Below are positions 31,215 to 40,929 of a stretch of 64,000 nucleotides of DNA, piece by piece (position 1 is the first letter of the stretch; every line of letters starts with the position of its first letter). Location of the stretch: the NCBI RefSeq assembly GCF_902686445.1, contig NC_062220.1, positions 91,326,143 to 91,390,142 on the forward strand. The letters are read 5' to 3'. The stretch is from Sciurus carolinensis (Eukaryota > Chordata > Mammalia > Rodentia > Sciuridae). The notes under the pieces were generated by a model that did no database searches, was not told where the DNA came from, and saw nothing but the letters and a program-made list of their open reading frames with translations. Position numbers and translations under genes: made by a program.

Positions 31215-31650
31215 TCTCTCAACAGATGAACAGATAATCTGGTATACACATATAATGTGTATACACATACAATGGAATGGTATTCAGCCTTAAAAAGAAA
31301 GGAAATTCTCACCCATACTACAAAATGGATGAACCTTTAGGGCATGTGAACAAGTCAACCACAATAAGACAAGTGCCATATGATTCCTCTTAAGTGAGGT
31401 ACCCTGAATAGTCAAAATCAGAAAGACAAAAAGTAGCCCAGAAAGTAGACCCTGGTTGTTAGGGGCTTGGGGGAGAGGCCCAGGGAGTTAGTGTTTAACA
31501 GGTGCAGAGCTTCATTCTGGAAGATGAGAGAGTTTTGGAGATGGACGGTGACATCGCGACACAACAATGTGAATTTGCTAATGCCACAGGGATACACACC
31601 ATAAAATGGTTAAGATGGCAAATTTATGTCATATGTATTTTGCTGCGATT
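31215..31650 (+). mobile_element. Old L1M-type 3' end
   Basis: GGAATGGTATTCAGCCTTAA, ACAAAATGGATGAACC, CCATATGATTCCTC, GGTTGTTAGGGGCTTGGGG. Much more diverged than L1 copies A, B and E. Confidence 0.75.
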
Positions 31651-31885
31651 TTTTTTTTAAATCCAGGCTTGATTCCACATCAATGATTCCACATTAAGAT
31701 TCTATCTCAATGATGGAAAAGTTTCTAACTTTGTTTTCTACTCTTACTGATGACATTATATAAGTCACTCTTTATACATGTTAATTTTTGGCATATAAAG
31801 GACACTTGTTATATCATATTATATATAATCAACACATAGGAGTCAACCTAAATAATTATGAAGAGGTTGTTCTGTCGTTATCATT

Positions 31886-31972
31886 TTTTTTTCTTTCGCA
31901 TTTCTGGAGATTAAACCCAGGGCCTCACAAATATTAAGCATGTGCTCTACCACTGAGCTACACTTCTAACCC
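31886..31972 (-). mobile_element. ID SINE
   Basis: GCATTTCTGGAGATTAAACC to CACTGAGCTACACTTCTAAC. Confidence 0.8.
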
Positions 31973-32021
31973 TTATTTTTAATTTTGTTATTTACTTTAT
32001 TTTATTTATTTTAATTTTATT

Positions 32022-32235
32022 TATTTTTGGTGCTGGGGATTGCACCGAGAGGCACTTTACCCCTGAGCTACATTCCCAGCCCTTTTTATTTATTTATTTA
32101 TTTTTGTTTTGACACATGTTCTCACTAAATTGCTTAGGGCCTTGCTAATTTGCCAAGGCTGGCCTCAGACTGCGAATTCTCCTGCCTCAGCCTCTTGAGC
32201 CTCTGGGATTACAGATGTGCCCACTGTGCCTGGCT
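32022..32235 (-). mobile_element. B1-dID SINE
   Basis: GGTGCTGGGGATTGCACC, CTGAGCTACATTCCCAGCC, a TTTA expansion between the halves, and GGGATTACAGATGTGCCC. Confidence 0.88.
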
Positions 32236-32304
32236 CCAATCTTTTAACTATCTATGGAAATTAATCTTTTTGTTTCTCTCACTCATCCAATAATAGTCAT
32301 GACA

Positions 32305-32442
32305 GTCAAGCATGTGGTATATGCCAATAATCCCAATTACATGGGAGGCAGAGGTAGGAGGATCACAGTTTGAGGCCAGCCTAGGCAACATAAGACACTG
32401 TCTCAAAATAAAATTAAAGAAAGGGCTGCAGATGTAGCTCAG
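32305..32442 (+). mobile_element. B1-dID SINE, old
   Basis: AGTCAAGCATGTGGTATATG, GAGGTAGGAGGATCACAG, then a short ID part GGGCTGCAGATGTAGCTCAG. Confidence 0.75.
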
Positions 32443-32679
32443 AAAAAAATAACAGTTATTACTAACATATTAAACAATTACTTGTATGCCAGGAAATGTG
32501 CTAAAAAGCTTAACATACTTCATGTAGTTAATCTTAATATATTGATGTTATTATTTTTCCTGATTTTTGGAAGAAAAACTCCAAGGTGGAACTCCAATTC
32601 AGACCACACATAATCTATAACACAAAATAGCCCAAGGGTTAAGAAGCCCAAGAGTTAAGGAACTGGAAAAGGCACTTAG

Positions 32680-32755
32680 AGGGGATGGGGTGTAGCTCAG
32701 TGGTGGAGTGTGTGCTTGGCCTGTTCAAGGCCTTGGGTTTGAGACCTGGAACTGT
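32680..32755 (+). mobile_element. Degenerate ID SINE
   Basis: GGATGGGGTGTAGCTCAGTG, GGTGGAGTGTGTGCTTGG. Confidence 0.65.
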
Positions 32756-32878
32756 GCTCATGCGTGTGATCGCAAAAGGGCCACCCATTACCCTTCACCC
32801 ACCCACACAAACTTGTTTTCTGAACCATTTGAGGGTAGGTTGCCCACCTCGTGTTCCTTTACCCTGAACACGCAATGC

Positions 32879-32957
32879 GGGGCTGGGGTGTAGCTCTGCG
32901 GTAGAGCACTTGCTTGGCATGCGCGAGGCCGTGGGTTCAATCCCTAGCACCACAAAA
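32879..32957 (+). mobile_element. ID SINE
   Basis: GGGGCTGGGGTGTAGCTCTG, GAGGCCGTGGGTTCAATCCC, short A tail. Confidence 0.85.
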
Positions 32958-33441
32958 ATGCATACGGCCTCTTGAGTTTCCTCATGGTCGACACCTGGCT
33001 TCCCCTAGAGCAAATGATCCCAGAAAAACAGCAATGCCTCCCGTGATCTAGTCCTGAAGCCACAGTGTCACCTCCCCCATGTCTGGTCATTAGAAACAAG
33101 AGTCGGTAGGTCTAGCCCACATTCCAACAGAGGAGAATAAAGCTCCGACTTTTATTTTAAAGCTCCTACACTTGAAGTAAGAATATCAAAGTATTTCTTG
33201 ACTATTTTAGAGCCATTATAAGAACCGATTGATGATTCTTACTCAATTAAATCTTCTGATAACTGCAAAAATATTGCTTTTTCTGACTACCTTGTATTAT
33301 TTTTGAAATAAATCCTGGCATCGTATTTCACCTATAATAGTTAAGAATATATATTACTATAAGATAAATACTTTTTACGTTTGTGCCTTAAAAAATATCT
33401 TACTGTTAGCAAATAACAAATCAGTATTTAAATTTGCACTT
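32958..33441. other. Intergenic, no feature seen
   Basis: Unique A/T-rich sequence; 33090-33135 may be a scrap of an old interspersed repeat. Confidence 0.4.
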
Positions 33442-33521
33442 GTTGGGGACCCGGATGGTAGAGCGTTTGCTGGCATGCACAAGGTCCTGGGTTCAATCCC
33501 AAGTACCACAAAATAAATAAA
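33442..33521 (+). mobile_element. Degenerate ID SINE
   Basis: GCTGGCATGCACAAGGTCCT, GGGTTCAATCCCAAGTACC, TAAA tail. Confidence 0.7.
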
Positions 33522-33789
33522 TTTCCACTTGTCTTATATATGCCTTATTTTCAATGAGACTAAGTTTACATGTCCCACAACTCATCCTTTTTTTTTTATT
33601 GTAAACAAATGGGATACATGTTGTTTCTCTGTTTGTACATGGAGTAAAGGCATACCATTTGTGTAATCATAAATGTACATAGGGTAATGCTGTTTGATTC
33701 ATTCTGTTATTTTTTCCCTTCCCTCCTACCCCTCCCACCCCTCTTTTCCCTCTATACAGTCCTTCCTTCCTCTATTCTTACCACGCTGC

Positions 33790-33833
33790 TTAACCCTAAC
33801 CCTAAACCTAATCCTAACCCTAACACTAACCCT
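33790..33833 (-). repeat. Telomere-like CCCTAA tract in L1 copy B
   Basis: TAACCCTAACCCTAAACC, then TAATCC, TAACCC, TAACAC and TAACCC. It is the reverse complement of the tract in copies A and E, with a different unit order. Confidence 0.9.
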
Positions 33834-34308
33834 CCCACTCCCCATCATATGTCCTCATCCGCTTATCAGCGAGATCATTCGTCCTTTAGTTTTTTGAGAT
33901 TGGCTTATCTCACTTAGCATGATATTCTCCAATTTCATCCATTTGCCTGAAAATGCCCTAATTTTATCATTCTTCATGGTGGAGTAATATTCCATTGTAT
34001 ATATATGCCACAGTTTCTTTATCCATTCATCAATTGAAGGACATCTAGGTTGGTTCCACAGTCTGGCTATGGTGAATTGAGCAGCAATGAACATTGATGT
34101 GGCTGTATCTCTGTAGTATGCTGATTTTAAGTCCTTTGGGTATAGGCCAAGGAGTGAGATAGCTGGGTCAAATGGTGGTTCATTCCAAGCTTTCTGAGGA
34201 ATCTCCATACTGCTTTCCAGAGTGGCTGCACTAATTTGCAAGCCCACCAGCAATGTATGAGTGTACCTTTTTCCCCACATCCTCGCCAACACCTATTGTT
34301 GCTTGTAT

Positions 34309-34312
<4 letters not shown>

Positions 34313-34346
<34 letters not shown>

Positions 34347-34420
34347 GGTGCTGGGGATCGAACTCAGGGCCTTGTGCTTGCGAGGCAAGCACTCTACCAG
34401 CTGAGCTATCTCCCCAGCCC
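34313..34420 (-). mobile_element. ID SINE, type A, inside L1 copy B, with 16-bp TSD
   Basis: TGTTGCTTGTATTCTT is repeated exactly at 34297-34312 and 34421-34436. The T-run is about 32 bases. The insertion must postdate the L1. Confidence 0.95.
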
Positions 34421-35234
34421 TGTTGCTTGTATTCTTGATAATTGCCATTCTAATTGGGGTAAGATGGAATCTTAGTTTTGATTTGCATTTCTCTTATTAC
34501 TAGAGATGTTGAACATTTTTTCATGTATCTGTTGATTGCTTGTAGATCTTCTTCTGTGAAGTGTCTGTTCATTTCCTTAGTCGATTTGTTGATTGGATTA
34601 TTTGTATTCTTGGTGTAGAGTTTTTTGAGTTCTTTATAGATTCTGGAAATTAGCGCTCTATCTGAAGTATGAGTGGCAAAGATATTCTCCCACTCTGTAG
34701 GCTCTCTCTTCACATTGCTGATATTTTCCTTTGCTGAGAGAAAGCTTTTTAGTTTGAATCTATCCCAGTTATTGATTCTTGCTTTTATTTCTTGTGCTAT
34801 GGGAGTCCTGTTAAGGAAGTCTGATCCTAAGCCAACAAGTTGAAGATTTGGACCTACTTTTTCTTCTATAAGATGCAGGGTCTCTGGTCTGATTCCGAGG
34901 TCCTTGATCCATTTTGGGTTGAGTTTTGTGCAGGGTGAGAGATAGGGGTTTAATTTCATTCTGTTGCATATGGTTTTCCAGTTTTCCCAGCACCATTTGT
35001 TGAAGAGGCTATCTTTTCTCCATTGCATATTTTTGGCCCCTTTGTCTAGTATGAGAAAATTATATTTATTTGGGTTGTGTCCGTGTCCTCTATTCTGTAC
35101 CATTGATCTACCTATCTATTTTGGTACCAATACCATGCCGTTTTTGTTACTATTGCTTTGTAATAGATTTGAAGATCTGGTATTGTGATACCCCCTGCTT
35201 CGCTCTTTCTACTGAGGATACAACTCATCCTTTT

Positions 35235-35344
35235 AAAGCATCCAATTCAGTAGATTATAGTGTATTCAATAAAGTTGTAAAACCATCACCACTAATTCCA
35301 CCACTCCAGAGGAAGGTATGTACCCATCAGCAGTCATTTCCCAT
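35235..35344. mobile_element. Ancient L1-like fragment
   Basis: CCAATTCAGTAGATTATAGT and AACCATCACCACTAATTCC match old repeat text interrupted by L1 copy B. Orientation not settled. Confidence 0.45.
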
Positions 35345-35627
35345 TTTCCCACACAGGCTGTTTTTTCTGGGTCTTTTGTGCTTCCACATGAATTTTAGGA
35401 TTTTTTTTCCTATTTGTGTGTAGAATGTTATTGGTATTTTGCTGGGGGTTACATTGACTATATACACTGCTTTGGGTAGTGTGGACATTTTAACAAAATA
35501 ATTCTTCCAATCCATGAACATGGAAGGTCTTTCCATCTTTTTGCATCATCTTCGATTTCTTTTATAGATGTTATGTGGTTTCCATTATAGAAGTCTTTTA
35601 CGTGGTTAAAGTCATTCCTAGATACTG

Positions 35628-35630
35628 TAT

Positions 35631-35665
<35 letters not shown>

Positions 35666-35668
35666 TTG
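35628..35668. repeat. (TTTA)n microsatellite
   Basis: About ten perfect ATTT units inside the old L1. Confidence 0.9.
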
Positions 35669-35698
35669 GTTATTGTGAATGGGATTGCTTTCATAATT

Positions 35699-35899
35699 TT
35701 TTTTTTTTTTTTTATAAACAGTACTGGGGATTGAATCCTGCTTTACCATTGAGCTACATCTCCAGCCCTTTTTACTTTTTTATTTTGAGACAGAGTCTCA
35801 CTAAGTTGCCAAGGCTGGTCTTGAACTTGTGATCCTCTTGTTTCAGCCTCACAAGTCACTGAGATTTGCAGCCATTCATGTGCCACTATGCCTAGCCGG
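35699..35899 (-). mobile_element. B1-dID SINE
   Basis: CAGTACTGGGGATTGAATCC, GAGCTACATCTCCAGCCC, GACAGAGTCTCACTAAGTTG. Confidence 0.87.
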
Positions 35900-36742
35900 T
35901 CTCATTTCTTTCTTTCTCAGCAAATTCATTACTGGTGTATGGAAAAAGATATTGGTTTTATGCTGTATGTTGATTTTGTATCCTGCTACTTTACTAAAAG
36001 AATTTATCAGTTCTAATAATCTTTGGGTGGAGTATATAGGTTTTTCTATGTATAGAGTCATGATATCTGCAAACGGAATAATTTGATCTCCCTTCCTAAT
36101 TGTATACCTTTGTTTCTTCCCCTTGTCTAATTGTTTTGGCTAGAACTTCTAGTTCTTTAGTGAATGAGAGTGGGGAGAATGGACATCCTTGTCTTGTTCC
36201 TGCACCTACCTAGAGGAAATGCTTTCAGTTTTTCCACAATCAGTATGATGTTGTCTGTGGTTTGTTATATATAGCCTATATCATGTTGAGGTATGAGCCT
36301 TCTATACCTAATTTATTCAGGGCTTTTATCATGAAGGAATGTTGAGGTTTATCAAATGTCTTTCCACATTTATTGAGATGCTCATATGATTTTTATCCTC
36401 CATTCTGTTTATGTGATATATTGTACTTATTGATTTCCATATGTTGAACGATTCTTACATCCCTGAAATGAAACCAACTTGATCGTGTATAATATTTTTA
36501 ATGTGCTGTGAAATTTGATTTTCTAGTATTTTGTTGGTGGTTTTTTCATCTGTTTATCAGTGATATTTGTCCATAGTTTTCCTTTTTGGTGGATCCTTGT
36601 CAGGTTCGGTAACACAGTAATGCCAGTCTCAGAATGCATTTGGAAGGATCTCCTCCCTTTCAATTACATGGAATAGTTTGAGAAGCATTGATGTTAGTTT
36701 TTTCAAAGTTTGGTAAAATTCTTCAATGAGGCCATCCTGTCC

Positions 36743-36848
36743 TAGGCTTCCCTTCTTTTCTTCTTTCCTTCCTCCCTCCCTCCCTCCTTCCTGCCTTCCT
36801 TCCATCTTTCTTCTTTCTTTCTTTCTCTTTCTTTCTTTCTTTCTTTCT
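36743..36848. repeat. CTTC/CTTT pyrimidine tract
   Basis: About 105 bases of almost pure C/T on the + strand (TTCTTTCC, CCTCCCTCC, TTTCTTTC units), ending at an ID SINE tail. It probably expanded from that tail. Confidence 0.9.
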
Positions 36849-36914
36849 TTTAGTTGTAGATGGACACAATACCTTTATTTTATTTATTTGTATGTGGTGC
36901 TGAGAATTTAATCC
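36849..36914 (-). mobile_element. ID SINE, type B, 5'-truncated
   Basis: TTTTAGTTGTAGATGGACAC, GTATGTGGTGCTGAGAATT, then it breaks off. Confidence 0.85.
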
Positions 36915-37052
36915 TTGAATTTCTGTGTTATCATTTGTAATGTCTCCTTTTTTGCCTTTAATTTTATTTGGGTCTTTTCTCTCTTTTCTCTGTCTTTTTG
37001 GTTAGTCTAGCTAAAGGTTTGACAATTTTGTTTATCTAAAGAATCAAGTTTT

Positions 37053-37264
37053 GCAAGAATGGAGGAAGGAAGGACTGTATAGAGGGAAAAGAGGGGTGGG
37101 AGGGGTGGGAGGGAAGGGAAAAAATAACAGAATGAATCAAACAACATTACCCTATGTAAATTTATGATTACACAAATGGTATGCCTTGACTCCATGTACA
37201 AACAGAGAAACAACATGTATCCCATTTGTTTACAATAAAAAAAAAAGATTAGAATGGAAAAAAA
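37053..37264 (+). mobile_element. L1 copy D: short 3'UTR-only insert, with TSD
   Basis: The duplication AAAGAATCAAGTTTT lies at 37038-37052 and 37265-37279. The copy starts GCAAGAATGGAGGAAGG, immediately 3' of where the telomere-like tract sits in its relatives, and ends in an A-rich tail. Confidence 0.94.
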
Positions 37265-37590
37265 AAAGAATCAAGTTTTTGTTTCATAAATTTTTTAAAA
37301 CTCTGATCTTTGCCATTTCTGTTCTACTCATTTTGGATTTGGTTTGTCCTTGCTTTTCTAAGTCCTTGAGATACATCATTAGGTTGTTTATTTGAAATTT
37401 TTTTTTTTTTAATATAGGCATTCATTGCTGTAAACGTCCCTCTTCATACTGTTTTTGTTGCATCCCGTGAGTTTTGGTATGTTGTTTACATTTTCATTTG
37501 TTGCAAGAAATTTAAAAATTCCTCTCTGACATCCTGTTCAAATTATGTTGTTAAGATTCCAAGTATTTGTATATTTTAAAATTTCTCCTG

Positions 37591-37676
37591 GGGGCTGGGG
37601 AGATAGTTCAGTCAATAAAGTGTTTGCCTTGCAAGCACAAGGCCATGGATTTGATCCCCAGCACCACCACCAAAAA
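37591..37676 (+). mobile_element. ID SINE, type A, with TSD
   Basis: AAATTTCTCCTG at 37579-37590 and AAATTTCTCTTG at 37677-37688. B-box region GGATTTGATCCCC. Confidence 0.92.
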
Positions 37677-37736
37677 AAATTTCTCTTGCTATTGACTTTT
37701 AATTTCATTCCATGGTGATCAGAAAAGATAAAGGAT

Positions 37737-37808
37737 GTGGGAATGGGAAGTGAGAGAGTGCTTGCTAGCATGAGGCCCTAGGTTTGATCTCCAGCACAAA
37801 ACAAACAA
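37737..37808 (+). mobile_element. ID SINE fragment
   Basis: AGAGTGCTTGCTAGCATGAG, GGTTTGATCTCCAGCAC, A-rich end. Confidence 0.65.
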
Positions 37809-38113
37809 AAGCATGATTATGATTTCTATATTTTAAATTTGCTAAGATTTGTTTTGTGGCCTAATACACAAGTCTATTCTACTGAAAATTCCATACACTA
37901 ATGAAAAGAATGTGTATTCTATAGTCATGGGATGGAATGTTCTGAAAATGTCTTAAATTCATTTTATTTATAGTATAACTTGACTCTGTTCTTTGTTGTT
38001 TTGTCTGGATGATCTACGCATTGATGAGTGTGGAGTACTGAAATCCCTTATTATTATGGTAGGAGAGCCTATCTCTTCCTTTAGGTCTAATGTTTTCGAA
38101 AATTGGGTGCTCT

Positions 38114-39180
38114 CAAGAAATAAAAGCAAGAATCAACAACTGGGATAGATTCAAACTAAAAAGCGTTCTCTCAGCAAAGGAAACTATCAGAAATGTGAAG
38201 AGAGAGCCTACAGAGTGGGAGAATATCTTTGCCACTCATACTTCAGATAGAGCGCTAATTTCCAGAATATATAAAGAACTCAAAAAACTCTACACCAAGA
38301 ATACAAATAACCCAATCAACAAATGGGCTAAGGAAATGAACAGACACTTCACAGAAGAAGATGAACAAGTAATCAACAGATATATGAAAAAATGTTCAAC
38401 ATCCCTAGTAATAAGGGAAATGCAAATCAAAACTACCCTAAGATTTCATCTCACCCCAATTAGAATGGCGATTATCAAGAATACAAGCAACAATAGGTGT
38501 TGGCGAGGATGTGGTGAAAAAGGAACACTCATACATTGCTGGTGGGGTTGCAAATTAGTGCAGCCACTCTGGACAGCAGTGTGGAGATTCCTCAGAAAGC
38601 TTGGAATGGAAACACCATTTGACCCAGCTATCCCACTCCTTGGCCTATACCCAAAGGACTTAAAATCAGCATACTACAGAGATACAGCCACATCAATGTT
38701 CATTGCTGCTCAATTCACCATAGCCAGATTGTGGAACCAACCTAGATGTCCTTCAGTTGATGAATGGATAAAGAAACTGTGGCATATATATACAATGGAA
38801 TATTACTCCGCAATGAAGAATGATAAAATTATGGCATTTGTAGGCAAATGGACGAAATTGGAGAATATCATGCTAAGTGAGATAAGCCAATCTCAAAAAA
38901 CTAAAGGACGAATGATCTCGCTGATAAGTGGATGAGGACATATAATGGGGGGTGGGAGGGGTTAGTATTAGGTTTAGGGTTAGGTTTAGGGTTAGGGATA
39001 AGGAGAGCGGTAAGAATGAAGGAAAGAAGGACTGTATAGAGGGAAAAGAGGGGTGGGAGGGGTGGGGGGGAAGGGAAAAAAATAAATAAACATCATTGCC
39101 CAATGTAAAAAAAAATAAAAATAAAATTAAAAAAAAAATAAAAAGAAAACTATAATTACCAAAAAAAAAAAAAAAAAGAA
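38114..39180 (+). mobile_element. L1 copy E: 5'-truncated recent family, with 16-bp TSD
   Basis: GAAAATTGGGTGCTCT is exact at 38098-38113 and 39181-39196. About 270 codons of ORF2 C-terminus are open to TGA at 38933-38935 ([53 protein letters not shown]). Endonuclease and RT are absent. The 3'UTR has the G-run, the TTAGGG-like tract at 38961-38998 and a complex A-rich tail of about 80 bases. Confidence 0.95.
38961..38998 (+). repeat. Telomere-like tract in L1 copy E
   Basis: GTTAGTATTAGGTTTAGGG, TTAGG, TTTAGGG, TTAGGG. It mixes TTAGGG with TTTAGGG units, unlike copy A. Confidence 0.9.
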
Positions 39181-39402
39181 GAAAATTGGGTGCTCTGATG
39201 TTAAGTGCTTATAGATTTACAATCATTATATCTTCTTGCTGAATTGACCTCTTGAACATTATATAATGATATTCTCTTTTACATTTTTTGAGTTAAAGTC
39301 AGACAAAAGTATAGCTACTTCTACTTTAGAATTCCATTTGCTCGGAATATCATTTTCTGTCCTTTCACTTTCAGTGTGTGTGTCCTTACTGGTGGAATGA
39401 GG

Positions 39403-39500
39403 TTTTTTTTTTTTTTTTTTTTTTGCGGTACTGGGGATCAAACTCAGGGCCTTGTGCATATGAGGTAAGCACTCTACCAGCTGAGCTATCTCCCCAGCCC
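39403..39500 (-). mobile_element. ID SINE, type A, with TSD
   Basis: TGGAATGAG before and TGAAATGAG after. GCGGTACTGGGGATCAAACT marks the B-box side. Confidence 0.92.
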
Positions 39501-39850
39501 TGAAATGAGTTTCTTAAAGGTAGCATATTGTTGGGTCTTGCTTTCATTTTTCCATTCAGCCAGTATGTTTCCTTTAATTAGAGAATTTAGTCCATTTACA
39601 GTCAAGGTTATTGAAAGCTCTGAACATAGTAAGTCTGTTATTTTGTTTATTCTCTTCTTATTTTGAATAGACTTGGTTCTTTTCTTCCTTTCTTATTCAT
39701 ATTTGTGGTGTCATAGTTTACTACCGTCAAAGATGTGTCTTTGGATATTTATCAGTTTGTTATGCCGTGCTGACTTTATTTCTAGCTAAGCACTGTAATT
39801 CATTCTCCCTGTAGTTTCTTTGGCTATGATTAGTGAGTTTAGGCTTAGTG

Positions 39851-40488
39851 CATGCTGTGTCAGAGTTGGAGAGAACTACTGTCTCTGCGAGTCAGCAGAA
39901 TTTGTGGCATGTACACTGTGTGGCCATTCCTACAGTGGGAGTGTAGCCTCTATCTGGTAATTGGGTTTCCTCAGGCACTGTTGATGTTGGCTCTGTTACT
40001 TTAAGTGTCTCTGGTACTGGCAGCAACAGTAGTGATGAGGGGCCTGAGGCACTTTTCCTCCAACCAGACAGTGGTATGGGCCCAGGAGCTTCAGAGGGAA
40101 AGGGGATATCCGGAGCTAAAGCACCCTCTCTGGCATCACGTCCAGTCCACAGTAGAGCATGATCAGACAAGATGGGTGTCTGGCAGTGACACTCACATAG
40201 GTGTGTCAGCAGTTATGATGTTCCTCTCTGCTTCTACTGTGGGTGTGCCTTCCCCTTACCAATAGAGACTCTCATTTTGACCCCTGCAGAGGGGAGACCC
40301 CACCACCACCTAGCTGTGGAGCCAAGGTGACAGGTTAACTTTGTTTCTCTTACAATGCTGTTGTCCTGTCTCCAAATCTTACAAGGTTTCCATTTTTTTT
40401 CCTGCTGCTTTCATATTCTCCCATGATCACTTACCTCAAAATGCAGCTATGCATCTCTTGCTTAATTTTTGTGTGTGTATGTGTTTGT
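39851..40488. other. Unassigned, possibly further L1-related
   Basis: Higher GC than the L1 to the left, without recognised repeat words. Frames of about 90 codons on each strand overlap and are not called. Confidence 0.35.
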
Positions 40489-40567
40489 TTTGTGGTGCTG
40501 GGGATTGAACCCAGGGCCTTGTGCTTGACAGGCAAGCACTCTACCAACTGAGTTATATCCCCAGCCT
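40489..40567 (-). mobile_element. ID SINE, type A
   Basis: GGTGCTGGGGATTGAACCC, GACAGGCAAGCACTCTACC, GAGTTATATCCCCAGCC. Confidence 0.9.
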
Positions 40568-40620
40568 GCTAATTTTTATTTGTAGAAGAGTAGATGAGTG
40601 CTGGGGTCTCTGTTCAGTCA

Positions 40621-40624
<4 letters not shown>

Positions 40625-40681
<57 letters not shown>

Positions 40682-40754
40682 GGTGCTGGGGATCGAACTC
40701 AGGGCCTTGTGCTTACAAGACAAGCACTCTACCAACTGAGCTATCTCCCCAGCC
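40625..40754 (-). mobile_element. ID SINE, type A, very long pure tail, with TSD
   Basis: CTGTTCAGTCATCTT is exact at 40610-40624 and 40755-40769. The tail is about 57 uninterrupted T on this strand. The body is almost identical to the type A consensus. Confidence 0.95.
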
Positions 40755-40929
40755 CTGTTCAGTCATCTTGAACTTCCTTCTACAGTTCTCTTAATATGAA
40801 CTGAGCATATTCTCATGACTGAGTCATTTCAATTTTTTTTCCGGTTTATTGTTCACCTCCTAAACTCATTTTCCTCTTGGATTCTGAATCTTTTATTGTT
40901 TTTTTCTGAACCTTTTTATTTTTAAAAGT

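Larger units (their letters stand above)
33592..35219 (-). mobile_element. L1 copy B: 5'-truncated, inverse to copies A and E, with TSD
   Basis: Flanked by 15-bp duplications ACAACTCATCCTTTT at 33577-33591 and 35220-35234. It is the longest recent L1 here, covering about 1.5 kb of ORF2 end and 3'UTR. ORF2 motifs include [29 protein letters not shown] and [18 protein letters not shown]. The frame is split by a type A SINE at 34313-34420, and single-base changes shift the register near 34480. Non-autonomous. Confidence 0.93.
35345..39850 (-). mobile_element. Old L1 (ORF2) hosting a nest of later insertions
   Basis: Antisense ORF2 text is continuous apart from insertions: TGTGGACATTTTAACAAAAT, CCATGAACATGGAAGGTC, GGACATCCTTGTCTTGTTCC, TGTTGAGGTTTATCAAATG, TTTGGATTTGGTTTGTCC, TTTAGTCCATTTACAGTCAA. 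It hosts a B1-dID (35699), ID fragments (36849, 37737), L1 copy D (37053), a type A SINE (37591), L1 copy E (38114) and a type A SINE (39403). Many stops; a dead element. Confidence 0.75.

Noticed and set aside
34450..35103. Apparent 217-codon minus-strand gene
   Set aside because: L1 ORF2 segment of copy B; the frame then shifts and a SINE interrupts it.
38090..38935. Apparent 281-codon gene
   Set aside because: L1 ORF2 end; its first codons come from flanking DNA at the insertion point.
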